Positions 1 through 8,928 of a DNA stretch of 64,000 bases are shown one piece after another (position 1 is the first letter of the stretch; each line of letters starts with the position of its first letter). The position numbers and the translations under genes are program-made. This stretch comes from Plectonema cf. radiosum LEGE 06105 (lineage in GTDB: Bacteria; Cyanobacteriota; Cyanobacteriia; Cyanobacteriales; Nostocaceae), in NCBI RefSeq assembly GCF_015207665.1, contig NZ_JADEWL010000015.1, positions 1 to 64,000 on the forward strand, given 5' to 3'. The notes beneath the pieces are model-generated. The model had not been told where the DNA came from and searched no databases. It saw nothing but the letters and a program-made list of their open reading frames with translations.

Positions 1-13
1 GGGTAATAATTTC

Positions 14-73
14 TTACTTCTAACTCCTAATTCCTAACTCCTAACTCCTAACTGTCAACTGTCAACTGTCAAC
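14..73. repeat. Short tandem repeats (STRR) at the zur 3' end
   Basis: Heptamer-like units of the type CTAACTC and then CTGTCAA repeat head to tail. The last CTGTCAA unit contains the TCA that is the complement of the stop codon of the Fur-family gene, so the array reaches into the 3' end of that gene. Such STRRs are typical of filamentous cyanobacteria. Confidence 0.8.
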
Positions 74-461
74 AAGCTTGCTGTGCTTGGCATTTTTCAC
101 ATAAGCCGAAGAATTCTAGAGTGTGATAAAAGATTTTGAAATTTTGCTTGCTTTCTAATTCGGTTTCTAGTTGATGTACTGGACACTGGTTGATCGGAAT
201 TGACCTACCGCATTGCAAGCAGGTTAAATGATGTTTGTCCTGTTGCGCTAAACTGTATAGGGCTTCACCATTAGATAAAGTTCTTACTTGTACTAAGCCT
301 TCGAGTTTTAGGGCTTCCAAAGAACGATAAACTGTAGCTAAACCCATACTTTGATTGCTATTACGCAGTTGCACATAAATATTTTGGGCGGAAATGCTTT
401 GTTTACTGGTTTTGAGCAGGGTTAAAATCCGCTCTTGGCTGCGGGTACGTATGGGTTTCAT
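69..461 (-). CDS. zur: Fur-family metalloregulator, probably zinc-type (Zur/FurB)
   Basis: This 130-residue protein is a Fur-superfamily repressor. It has an N-terminal winged helix (about residues 5-80, with the conserved MGLATVYRSLEAL recognition region) and a C-terminal dimerisation domain. The latter carries a CLQC pair near residues 81-84 and a second CEKC pair near the C-terminus, the usual structural zinc site. The histidine-rich stretch after residue 76 fits a regulatory metal site. The phrasing around IPINQCPVH and HTLEFFGLC is closer to my memory of cyanobacterial FurB/Zur than of FurA or PerR, but the paralogue assignment is inference. It is transcribed divergently from purS across about 150 bp. 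The stop codon lies inside a short tandem repeat. The family is certain; the Zur label is about 60 percent. Confidence 0.85.
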   Translation of the reverse strand: MKPIRTRSQERILTLLKTSKQSISAQNIYVQLRNSNQSMGLATVYRSLEALKLEGLVQVRTLSNGEALYSLAQQDKHHLTCLQCGRSIPINQCPVHQLETELESKQNFKIFYHTLEFFGLCEKCQAQQAC

Positions 462-608
462 AAAATATAACTATTTAAATAACAGTAAGAAATAATTTCT
501 ATTACCATGGCTACTTTTTAATTTACTTCAATCATTTGAGAATATCATTTACATTTAGTGACCTTAGAAAGATATAGTATACCCAGAGCAGCATTGGGGT
601 AAGATTAA

Positions 609-887
609 ATGTCAATTAAATATCAAGCTAAAATTTTTGTAACTCTTCGTCCTTCAGTTTTAGATCCCGCAGGTGTAGCAGTCCAATCCGGGCTAAAGCA
701 GATGGAATACAACAACGTTGAACAAGTACGGATTGGGAAATACATCGAATTAACCATTACCTCTGATTCGGAAAATGCAGCCCGTCAAGACTTAGATAAA
801 ATATGCGACAAAATGCTCGCAAATCCCACTATTGAAAATTACCGCTTCGATTTGACTGAGGTAGAGTCGGTTATTGGAGCAGTCTAA
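609..887 (+). CDS. purS: Phosphoribosylformylglycinamidine synthase subunit PurS
   Basis: PurS is the small subunit of the three-part FGAM synthase (PurL/PurQ/PurS) in step four of purine synthesis, where it bridges the ammonia-producing PurQ and the synthetase PurL. The 92-residue length is normal. The N-terminal strand (YQAKIFVTLRPSVLDPAG), the helix ending in a VRIGKYIEL strand, and the C-terminal NPTIENYRFDL segment are characteristic. The ATG at 609 follows AAGATTAA. purQ follows after a 106-bp spacer containing tandem repeats, so the two are probably co-transcribed. No purL is present in the window. Confidence 0.93.
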   Translation: MSIKYQAKIFVTLRPSVLDPAGVAVQSGLKQMEYNNVEQVRIGKYIELTITSDSENAARQDLDKICDKMLANPTIENYRFDLTEVESVIGAV

Positions 888-902
888 GAATTTTGGATTA
901 AA

Positions 903-983
903 AATTAGGAGTTAGTTGACAGTGGGCAGTTGACAGTTATTGATTACCAACCTTTAACCTTTAACCTTTGACCTTTGACCTAT
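903..983. repeat. Short tandem repeats between purS and purQ
   Basis: The spacer carries GTTGACAGT units followed by repeated AACCTTTGACCTTT-type heptamers. The same heptamer families recur in many other spacers of this window (for example near 12300, 47400 and 52090). Confidence 0.75.
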
Positions 984-993
984 TTTAACAATC

Positions 994-1665
994 ATGAAAT
1001 TTGGTATTGTTGTTTTTCCTGGTTCTAATTGCGATCGCGATGTTGTTTACGTAACGCGAGATATTCTTAATCAACCAACTCGTATGGTTTGGCATCAAGA
1101 TACTGATATTTCTGATGTTGATGTGATAATTTTACCGGGTGGTTTTAGCTATGGGGATTATCTTCGTTGTGGTGCGATTGCTCGGTTTTCTCCGGTGATG
1201 TCTTCTGTAATCGAGGAAGCACATAAGGGTAAGTTTGTCTTGGGTATCTGTAATGGTTTTCAGGTATTAACTGAAGCTGGGTTGTTACCGGGTGCGTTGA
1301 TTAGAAATCGAGATTTACATTTTATCTGCGATCGAGTTGCGCTAAAGGTTGAACGTAACGATTTACCCTGGACACAAGGTTATCAAAGCGACGAAAACAT
1401 CGTTTTACCTGTAGCCCATGGGGAAGGAAGATATTACGCGGATCAGAAGACTTTGGCTGAGTTGGAAGATAATCATCAAGTTGTATTTCGCTACGGTGAT
1501 AATCCCAATGGTTCGTTAAGAGATATTGCAGGTATTTGCAATCGTCAAGGTAATGTGTTGGGAATGATGCCACATCCGGAGAGGGCTGCTGATGCGATGT
1601 TGGGTAGTACTGATGGGTTGAAGTTGTTTGAGGGATTATTGGAAAAGGTTTTGGTGGGGGTTTAA
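994..1665 (+). CDS. purQ: Phosphoribosylformylglycinamidine synthase subunit PurQ (glutaminase)
   Basis: PurQ hydrolyses glutamine and delivers ammonia to PurL in purine biosynthesis. The 223-residue protein is a class I glutamine amidotransferase. The N-terminus FGIVVFPGSNCDRD is diagnostic. The nucleophile elbow is GICNGFQVL (Cys near residue 87), and the catalytic His-Glu is in MPHPERA near residue 200. The ATG at 994 starts exactly on the conserved KFGIVVFPG strand. It lies downstream of purS in the same orientation. Confidence 0.95.
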   Translation: MKFGIVVFPGSNCDRDVVYVTRDILNQPTRMVWHQDTDISDVDVIILPGGFSYGDYLRCGAIARFSPVMSSVIEEAHKGKFVLGICNGFQVLTEAGLLPGALIRNRDLHFICDRVALKVERNDLPWTQGYQSDENIVLPVAHGEGRYYADQKTLAELEDNHQVVFRYGDNPNGSLRDIAGICNRQGNVLGMMPHPERAADAMLGSTDGLKLFEGLLEKVLVGV

Positions 1666-1702
1666 TTAAGTTTGATAGGAATTAATGAAGTATATATTTT
1701 TA

Positions 1703-1745
1703 AACGCAGAGTCACGCAAAGTTAAGCGCGGAGGGACGCAGAGTT
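1703..1745. repeat. Degenerate 43-bp repeat upstream of the 1010-aa gene
   Basis: The sequence begins AACGCAGAGTCACGC and ends GGACGCAGAG, an internally repetitive ACGCAGAG/AAAG motif. A near copy lies just before the helicase-like gene (4984-5025), and a related copy in the opposite orientation at about 30152-30187. It is a dispersed intergenic repeat rather than coding DNA. Confidence 0.75.
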
Positions 1746-1936
1746 TTTGGACTAATATTAACTAAGCTAAATGCAGTCTAAGCATTTGTAATCAAAAATT
1801 TCTAGCTTCAAGTTGATCTCAAGTAGCAATATTAATATTTATTCTACGTTAAATTGCGGTAGCGTCTGAGTAGAGATAAAGATTACTTATTAAGTAGTTA
1901 CTGTTTGTGATGTTGAAATAAGTAGGAGCTACCGGG

Positions 1937-4900
1937 GTGAATATTCTACAATCGGGGAATAATGAGTTAGTTTATGTAGATTACAGCGACTTATTAGATA
2001 AAATTTTACAAGTGTTGAGAAATCCACAGCATGAGAATATATTTAAAATATCGACCTGTAAACAAAGGTTATTAATTAATATCAATCATGTTGCGAATCA
2101 GGTTGCTATTTTAGCAATAAATAGTCCTTTAGGTGCTTCTAGTAACAGTGCGAAAACTGCTACGGTGAATTTTAGTCCTGGTTTTGCAGAACAGTTTCCT
2201 GTACAAATTAGGGAAATTAAGGATTGTTTAGAAGATTTATTAGCATTTCAAGTTGAGCAGCATTCATTATCAATTCAGCAGTTTATAGAGGATTTAACTA
2301 CAGATTTACAGAGATTTAAGGGCAATAGTTCTAGTTTAGATTTTAGTTATGCTTTTGGTAGTTATAATAATTTGCAAAAGCAGCGTTTAACTGTATTAGG
2401 GAAGAATGAAAAAGGCAAAGAACTTTTACGATTTCACAAGTTAACTATCAGCGTACAAAAAACTAAAGAATTTGACGAGCAGTTAAGAGCGGGTTTAGAG
2501 AAGTATATCAAAGCTGAATTTGGTGATAAAAGTGAAGCTGAGCGGGAAGATTTGAGTTATATTCTGGATGATTTGTATCAAGATAAAGATAAGTTAGAAT
2601 CGGATTTTTATAAACTTAAACAAATTATCGATAGAGAAACTTTAGGAAAACTCAAAAAACAAGCACAAATAAATTATTTGGAGTTTCTGCATGAGAATTT
2701 GAATGTAGATACTGGTAGTAATAATGCTCAAGCTGTGGTTTATTTACAAGATACTATCAGACGTTTGCGTTTAGTAGATGAATATATCAACAATATTAAT
2801 AAAGCAGATGGTGATTATTTAGTAAGTTATGCAGGAGTTTCTTTAAATTATCGAGATATTTTTTCCCGTGGTGAAGCTTTTGATAGTTTACCGATTATTC
2901 CCAAGGTAGAAGGTTATTTAGGAGAGACAAAAGACGAAGAGAAGGGAGAAATTCAGTTTATTTTTGGTTTGAAACTCAAGTTTGATGGGAAAGTACAGGC
3001 TTATGGTGGTAGAAATGTATTTGAATATTATCTCAATTTACTTAATCCAGATAGTAAGGAACATCAAGATGAATTAAATGATGAGTTGCAACAAAAATCT
3101 TTTGCGAGCAAAATTTTAAGAATCGTTTTTTTATATTATCTGATGTTTGCCTATCGTCCGAATTCATCAACGGATGTTAGTAATCAAAACCCTGAATTAG
3201 AATATAACCCAATTCCGGTATTTGATCAAAAGGTAATACCAATTCTCAAAGGTGATGATGATGAAGCAAAACGGAATCTTTTTAGAGGAATGCTCAAGGG
3301 TTTTGAAAAGTATGATATTCAAAATAAAATTACAATACTCAAACAATCTTTAACCAATCTAATTAAATCAAAACGAAATTTCCCTACTAGAGAATATCCT
3401 TTACATCTTTCTGTGGGTAAAAGTATCCTGGAAAAGGATATTGAGGAGATATTTAATCAAAATACATTTTTTAAATCTGTTTTGAGGGGTAATCCAAAAC
3501 AACTTCTGAAATATATATCTATTGGTGAAGCGAGTACTAAAATAAATACCCTTTGCTCTCTCCCTGCTAAAATCACTATTAATGACATTCATTATGCTTC
3601 TTCTGATGAATGTCAAAGTTTTAATATGGAGTACGATATCACAAATATTCGTGCTTTACCTGTATTGTTTTTACCGTTTCAAGATAAGAAGTGTCAGGAT
3701 GTTTATAATCAAAGCTTAAAGCACCGTAAGTTAATATTATTCCCATACAGATTAGAAGACAATCAATTAGATTCTCAACAATTATTCATTTATAATTTTA
3801 GTTTTTCTTTATTAGTATATATAAGCTTAAAAGTATTTTTACCTGAAAAACCCAAATTATTTATCCCGATTTTACGATTACATTTACATAATAAAGAAGA
3901 CAATACGACTATAGAAAAGTTTATTGTCTCTTTATCTAAAGTATTATCTCATTTATTAAATGAGGAACATCGTTCTAATTCTCAAGGTATAGATATTAGG
4001 AATTTAAAATATAAATTACCTAATGTTTTTAGTTCCCTATATTCAGTGCTTCCTAAAAAGTTTACTTTTAATCATGGTTTAGAATCGCCCCAAGAAGTAA
4101 ATAATTTAGTCATCATTATAGTATCAAGTCGAGAAAGCGATAGAAGTTGGAAAGGTTCTCAAAAAATTTCTAACGTTATGGGAGAAATTTTAGGTTTTAC
4201 TTGTCAAAATGGTGTTATCAAGATAAAACTAATCAAAACTTTTTCTGATAACTACCAACAACAACAATTATTTACCCATCCGACTGTAGTGATTGATGAA
4301 GTTGCTAAGCTTTATCAACAAGGATACAAACGCTTTATTTATATTGCTAAAGCACCTTACACTAGCAGTTTATATATGACTCAAAAAGACGAAGATGATG
4401 GACTTTTCTTTATGTCACGGGAAGTCATCCGAGCTTTTAAAGCTAAACACGATAATATTAAAATTTATCCGATGTTTTTCGATAAATATTATGCTAGTAA
4501 GTTTCCTGGGAAAATTGGAGTTAATTCGTTGTATATTCAAGATACAGTAGAATTATCATCTCTTGTTGATGACCCTAGTAAAAAATCTGTAGTATTCTTC
4601 AATTTATTTAATGGTGTCACTATTGGTAAAGGTGCTGAACGTAATTACAATGGTGTAATTTCTTATGCTACTTTTGCAAATATTTATAAGGGCATTTTGG
4701 ATGATGAAGATATTTATAAAGGTTTGATTTTCAATGGTACTTTGAAAAATGAAATATTACAGTTATTGACTTTGTTTCACTTTTCACGGTACGAAAAAGC
4801 TCAAGATATCAACGTCAAATTAAATCCTTATGAAAATTTAATCGGTGATGAGTCGGTTGGAACACTTTGTTTATTTAATCATATGAGAGGAAAGTCGTTT

Positions 4901-4969
4901 TTTAACTCATTAGCATTTTTAACTGAAGTCAAGAAGATTTTAAATGTACGGGAGAGTGATTTAAGATAA
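1937..4969 (+). CDS. Large protein of unknown function, partner of the downstream helicase-like gene
   Basis: I do not recognise this 1010-residue protein. The GTG start at 1937 is supported by AGGAG eight bases upstream. The first 500 residues are charged and mostly helical. The C-terminal part (about residues 720-1010) alternates strands and helices: a hydrophobic strand ending in SSRESDRSW (R732), a strand RFIYIAKAPY (from about 799), and FHFSRYEKAQDINVKLNP (from about 947). This layout is loosely reminiscent of a PIWI/RNase H-like C-terminal domain, but that is weak inference. There is no signal peptide or clear membrane segment. The gene is AT-rich, shares its orientation with the 1218-residue helicase-like gene 91 bp downstream, and both are preceded by the same 43-bp repeat. 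A two-gene nucleic-acid-processing or defence unit is possible but unproven. Confidence 0.85.
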   Translation: MNILQSGNNELVYVDYSDLLDKILQVLRNPQHENIFKISTCKQRLLININHVANQVAILAINSPLGASSNSAKTATVNFSPGFAEQFPVQIREIKDCLEDLLAFQVEQHSLSIQQFIEDLTTDLQRFKGNSSSLDFSYAFGSYNNLQKQRLTVLGKNEKGKELLRFHKLTISVQKTKEFDEQLRAGLEKYIKAEFGDKSEAEREDLSYILDDLYQDKDKLESDFYKLKQIIDRETLGKLKKQAQINYLEFLHENLNVDTGSNNAQAVVYLQDTIRRLRLVDEYINNINKADGDYLVSYAGVSLNYRDIFSRGEAFDSLPIIPKVEGYLGETKDEEKGEIQFIFGLKLKFDGKVQAYGGRNVFEYYLNLLNPDSKEHQDELNDELQQKSFASKILRIVFLYYLMFAYRPNSSTDVSNQNPELEYNPIPVFDQKVIPILKGDDDEAKRNLFRGMLKGFEKYDIQNKITILKQSLTNLIKSKRNFPTREYPLHLSVGKSILEKDIEEIFNQNTFFKSVLRGNPKQLLKYISIGEASTKINTLCSLPAKITINDIHYASSDECQSFNMEYDITNIRALPVLFLPFQDKKCQDVYNQSLKHRKLILFPYRLEDNQLDSQQLFIYNFSFSLLVYISLKVFLPEKPKLFIPILRLHLHNKEDNTTIEKFIVSLSKVLSHLLNEEHRSNSQGIDIRNLKYKLPNVFSSLYSVLPKKFTFNHGLESPQEVNNLVIIIVSSRESDRSWKGSQKISNVMGEILGFTCQNGVIKIKLIKTFSDNYQQQQLFTHPTVVIDEVAKLYQQGYKRFIYIAKAPYTSSLYMTQKDEDDGLFFMSREVIRAFKAKHDNIKIYPMFFDKYYASKFPGKIGVNSLYIQDTVELSSLVDDPSKKSVVFFNLFNGVTIGKGAERNYNGVISYATFANIYKGILDDEDIYKGLIFNGTLKNEILQLLTLFHFSRYEKAQDINVKLNPYENLIGDESVGTLCLFNHMRGKSFFNSLAFLTEVKKILNVRESDLR

Positions 4970-4983
4970 ACTATCTATTTGTT

Positions 4984-5025
4984 AACGCAGAGTCACGCGG
5001 AGGTTAGCGCAAAGTAACGCAGAGT
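4984..5025. repeat. Second copy of the ACGCAGAG repeat
   Basis: This near copy of the repeat at 1703-1745 lies in the 91-bp spacer between the two large unknown genes and starts AACGCAGAGTCACGC. Both copies have the same orientation relative to the gene that follows. Confidence 0.75.
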
Positions 5026-5060
5026 TTTTTGGGAATAAAAAATCAATAAATTAAATCAGG

Positions 5061-8000
5061 ATGTCATCTAAAATATCAGAAGAATTAGGACGTTTATTTG
5101 AAGTTGGTTTTAATATTGGAATTCTAACTTATATTAAACAGAAGCAGATAAGGCATAATTTTGGGAATTTATATCTGGAGGAATTGCAGCAATTAAAGTT
5201 TCCCCAAATGCTCAAGGGTATTGTTAGTCAGGTTATTAGTACTCTTGAAAGAGAAATGGTACAAAAGTGGAGTACGTTTTATCTCCAAAAAGGTTTCTTC
5301 TGTGGATTAAATTTTTTTGCCGAATATTTACAATCTATCGGTTGGAGTGAAGCACATAAAATCCGCAATTTAGAAATTTTGTATTATCAATGTCAATTTA
5401 GTGGTGATAACAGTATTGGAACTTATGAAGGTAGAAATAAGATACAGTGGTTTCAAGAAGTTTTACGTCAATTAGATAATTTTACTTCAGATGATATTGA
5501 ACGTTATCAAAAACAATATTTTTGGGAAGGTTTAGATTTAGGAAAAAAAGGTGAATTTGTCAATGCAGATACTTTAATCTTATTGCGGTATCGTAAACAA
5601 TTGAGAATACTTTGTGTTGATTTATCGATATTTTCAATTAATTCAAGTCAAGAACTAAAAAATCTTGATTTTGTGGAAATTTTAAGAAATTTATTAATTA
5701 GAGATATTAGTTATTTACGCTCAAAAAGTATTTTTTCACAACTTCGTATCGATACACAATCTTTAGGTTTTGAATTTACTGATAATTTGAAGAATTATTT
5801 TACTGCATTTAAGTATAAAGATAAGGAAAGCGCTAAATTAATCCAAGCTGGTGGTTATGCTTATAGTTTCTATCACTTTCTTAAAGAAAATAACATCATC
5901 CATTTTGAAGATAAATCAATAATATTTAATGCTGTGGGATATAGCGATAGAGGGATAAGTGCTATGTCTGTAAAGCCGGATAATTTAACTGTTTTGCAGA
6001 ATTGCTATGAAATATATACCCATGATTCAAGTATTAGAGAGATAAATCAAGCTCGTAAACAGGTTTTAAATTGTATTAGACGCAGTGCTTATAGTAGTTT
6101 TATTAAAGGGAAGAATTTTGTTGATGCTCTGTTAGATATTCCTGCTAATAATACAACTAATGTCATTCATCAAGAGCGAGTTGAAGGTTTTTTTAATTCT
6201 GTGGATAAAGTACCTCAAAATTTAATCGATAAACTAGGATTAACTGGAACTTTAGATTTACGAAATGCTCATGCAGAATTAATCAAAAAAGAACTGATTT
6301 CCGACTCTAATTATATCTTTTTAACAGGTAATCCTGGTATCGGTAAAACAACCGCGATCGCAAGTTTTCTCAAAAGTCATGTAGATGAGGGTTTTCTCTT
6401 TTTTTATGTTAGTCCCCGTAAGCAAGTAAATCTAGATATTATCGAAAAATTTCAGGATAAAAATTCCAATAAATTATGCGATGACAGAATTTTAGCGATT
6501 AATAGTTATAGTAATTTAATCAGCGATAATCAAGGAGAGTATACGGTTCAGTATGTATCTAATCAACATCAAGGAGATTTTAGATTACAGTCAGTACAGT
6601 TTTGCGACAGTCGAAATATTGAATTACGTTTACGACGTGCTGAGCGACTTAATAGAAAAACAGAAGATATCATTCAAGATAAAGGAAAAAGCAGTAAAGG
6701 TGTATTAAATAGCATTTGTGAAGCAATTTCCACAGTTATAGAACATCAAAAATCTCAGAATATTATCGCAACAGTTTCAATTCAATCTCTGAAAAAAACA
6801 TTTGATAATAGTGATACTTTAAAACACGTTGAGAAAATTTTTAGAAATACTTATAACGATAGAGAAGATATTGTCATTCCCGAAAGAATGAAAGCTATTT
6901 CTCATAAAATAAAGCATTTATTCATCATGATAGATGAGATAACTGGAGATGATAGTGGTGTTGAGTTTTTACACGGTATCCATAAGATTTTAGATAAATA
7001 TAAATTGACGGATTCTCAATATAGTTTTAATACAAAAGTAATTATTGCTGATGCTTCTATAGTTGATAAAAACGTCATAAATCAACATCTTGCCGATAAA
7101 ACACCAGAACCAGATAAAATATACTTTCGTAGAACTAATGATATATCTGAACCTCTTTCCATCGAACATTTTGTATTCAAAAATTTACCATCTACAATCA
7201 TCAACGCTAATTCTTATCCAGCTAAAAGTTTATCAATTACATATAAAACTATAGTTGAATCTCAACTTTATGTAGAAAAAATTCGACTTGAGGATAAAAA
7301 TAGTTTAATTAAAAGTCTCCAAAAACAGATTCTTCAAGATATCGAAATTTTATTAAATAGTTCCGCAGTTGAACAAATTATAGTTTACATTCAAGATAAA
7401 CAACGATTAGGTGAATTGATTGCAAAAATTAAACAACAAACAGCAAAATTTCAACCTTTTGAAGATTATATCGAAATTCATGCCAATATCTCAGAGTTAG
7501 AGAAAGAGCAAATTAATCAATGTAAAAATCATGTCAAAATCGTTTTTATGACAGCTTCCGGAAGTCGAGGTTTATCTTTTCCCCAAGCCAAACATATTTT
7601 AGTAGAAATTCCTGGATTTCAAATTGAGAAAAACCTCATGGAAGTCATTCAGGTAATATACAGAGGTCGGGGAAATGATAAAATTGATCATCAAGATAAA
7701 CAACTCATATTTTACTTAAGTCAAAAGTCAATTTACTATCAAGATGACTTTGAAAATCAACAATTAGCTTTACAAGAAAGCGTATTATCGTTATTAAATA
7801 TATTATTAATTTTAAAAGCTTCTATCAATACCAGAATTTTTGGTCATGGAAACATCAGTAGAAACAAATTTATTGTGATTCCTATCGGTGGTAAATCAAT
7901 TTTTACTGCTGGTGAAACATTTTCTACTAAAATAGCAAATCTCATCAAACAGTTAAAGCAAGAGCATCGTAGAAATAGAAGTGATACTTTAGTCGAAAAC

Positions 8001-8717
8001 GTTTATACAAGTTTAGAACAACTTTTGGGTACAGCAGATTTCACTGTCAGAGATACTGTTAATTTAAATTATCTTGATTTGTTTAAAACCTTTAACAATA
8101 GCTTTGCAAAAAATTGTAGTAGTTTAGATAAATTATTAGATTTTGGCAATATTGAATTAGCATATATCAGCGGAAGTTTATTAATAGTACCTATTCCTCA
8201 AAACACTTTAGAAGAAACTTATCAAATGCGAGTTTTGGATATAGCTACTTACGTTAATCAAAAATTATGGCAAAATATGCAGATTATTAGCCATAGTAAA
8301 TCATATCCCCAAAATTTACGTTCTGCTATCAAAGATGCTATAGAATTAATTTATAAACTCAAAGAACAAATTAATAAAACCCAATATCTCGAACAATTTA
8401 GCAAAAATTTAGACCAATATTATGCCTTACCATTATTTATATTTATTAGTGGTGAAGTACTAAAAGAATATTTTTCTAACCAACCAGAAGAGCCTGAAGA
8501 CGAACGTTTTCGCGATATTCTCGCTGCTTATATCCGCTTACTTTATCCCGTTAATAATATTTTACCGATTGGTGATAAGTATAAAGAATTTCCATTTGTG
8601 CTTTTTAGAAGTTACAGTTTAGGAGAAATCAGAAAAAAGAGCTTTACAGATAAGTATTTGTTGACTTCCAATGAATTAAATGTACTCAATTTAATTCTTT
8701 CTCAAAAAGATTCTTAA
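5061..8717 (+). CDS. SF2-helicase-like ATPase of unknown system
   Basis: This 1218-residue protein has a clear nucleotide-binding motor core in the middle. Walker A GNPGIGKT is at about 423-430, a motif-Ia-like YVSPRKQV follows, and the Walker B FIMIDEITG has D625/E626. A motif-V-like TASGSRGLSFP is at about 831-841, and a motif-VI-like QVIYRGRG with Q864, R868 and R870 follows. This is the order of a superfamily 2 helicase or translocase, with an unusual DEIT in place of DEAD/DEAH. The 400-residue N-terminal and 340-residue C-terminal regions match nothing I know. It is not a typical DinG, RecQ or type I HsdR protein. The short spacing from the 1010-residue gene suggests one transcript. A HIP1 site occurs right after the Walker A motif. 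Role unknown; defence or DNA processing is inference. Confidence 0.88.
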   Translation: MSSKISEELGRLFEVGFNIGILTYIKQKQIRHNFGNLYLEELQQLKFPQMLKGIVSQVISTLEREMVQKWSTFYLQKGFFCGLNFFAEYLQSIGWSEAHKIRNLEILYYQCQFSGDNSIGTYEGRNKIQWFQEVLRQLDNFTSDDIERYQKQYFWEGLDLGKKGEFVNADTLILLRYRKQLRILCVDLSIFSINSSQELKNLDFVEILRNLLIRDISYLRSKSIFSQLRIDTQSLGFEFTDNLKNYFTAFKYKDKESAKLIQAGGYAYSFYHFLKENNIIHFEDKSIIFNAVGYSDRGISAMSVKPDNLTVLQNCYEIYTHDSSIREINQARKQVLNCIRRSAYSSFIKGKNFVDALLDIPANNTTNVIHQERVEGFFNSVDKVPQNLIDKLGLTGTLDLRNAHAELIKKELISDSNYIFLTGNPGIGKTTAIASFLKSHVDEGFLFFYVSPRKQVNLDIIEKFQDKNSNKLCDDRILAINSYSNLISDNQGEYTVQYVSNQHQGDFRLQSVQFCDSRNIELRLRRAERLNRKTEDIIQDKGKSSKGVLNSICEAISTVIEHQKSQNIIATVSIQSLKKTFDNSDTLKHVEKIFRNTYNDREDIVIPERMKAISHKIKHLFIMIDEITGDDSGVEFLHGIHKILDKYKLTDSQYSFNTKVIIADASIVDKNVINQHLADKTPEPDKIYFRRTNDISEPLSIEHFVFKNLPSTIINANSYPAKSLSITYKTIVESQLYVEKIRLEDKNSLIKSLQKQILQDIEILLNSSAVEQIIVYIQDKQRLGELIAKIKQQTAKFQPFEDYIEIHANISELEKEQINQCKNHVKIVFMTASGSRGLSFPQAKHILVEIPGFQIEKNLMEVIQVIYRGRGNDKIDHQDKQLIFYLSQKSIYYQDDFENQQLALQESVLSLLNILLILKASINTRIFGHGNISRNKFIVIPIGGKSIFTAGETFSTKIANLIKQLKQEHRRNRSDTLVENVYTSLEQLLGTADFTVRDTVNLNYLDLFKTFNNSFAKNCSSLDKLLDFGNIELAYISGSLLIVPIPQNTLEETYQMRVLDIATYVNQKLWQNMQIISHSKSYPQNLRSAIKDAIELIYKLKEQINKTQYLEQFSKNLDQYYALPLFIFISGEVLKEYFSNQPEEPEDERFRDILAAYIRLLYPVNNILPIGDKYKEFPFVLFRSYSLGEIRKKSFTDKYLLTSNELNVLNLILSQKDS

Positions 8718-8718
8718 A

Positions 8719-8750
8719 AGGTTAGAGGTTAGAGGTTAAAGGTTAAAGGT
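8719..8750. repeat. Short tandem repeats after the helicase-like gene
   Basis: Units of GGTTAGA and GGTTAAA repeat directly after the stop codon. They belong to the same heptamer family as the repeats near 52065. Confidence 0.7.
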
Positions 8751-8768
8751 GTTACATTACTCTTAATC

Positions 8769-8835
8769 AGAAGTTGGGTTTTTACAACAATTTATTTAGT
8801 TAATTATAGATACTAACATCAAAAACCAGACTTCT
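8769..8835. mobile_element. MITE-like inverted-repeat element, AGAAGTCGGGTTTTT family, diverged copy
   Basis: AGAAGTTGGGTTTTTA on the left is mirrored by AAAAACCAGACTTCT on the right, 67 bp end to end with an AT-rich, non-conserved centre. Better-preserved copies lie at 48373, 51134 and 56534. There is no coding capacity. Confidence 0.6.
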
Positions 8836-8928
8836 AATAATTCCTAACTAACTAACATTAGGTGACGATTTTTTATTGGTTTTTCACAACAACCTTTACA
8901 CTAAAATTAAACCTTTTTGTTTTTAGAA

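Noticed and set aside
462-608. A Zur/Fur box between the Fur-family gene and purS
   Set aside because: TGAGAATATCATTT is suggestive, but no symmetric 7-1-7 site could be identified.
5061-8717. Reading the helicase-like protein as a standard type I restriction HsdR or DinG
   Set aside because: There is no N-terminal nuclease motif or HsdS/HsdM neighbour, and the DEIT motif II and P-loop do not fit DinG.
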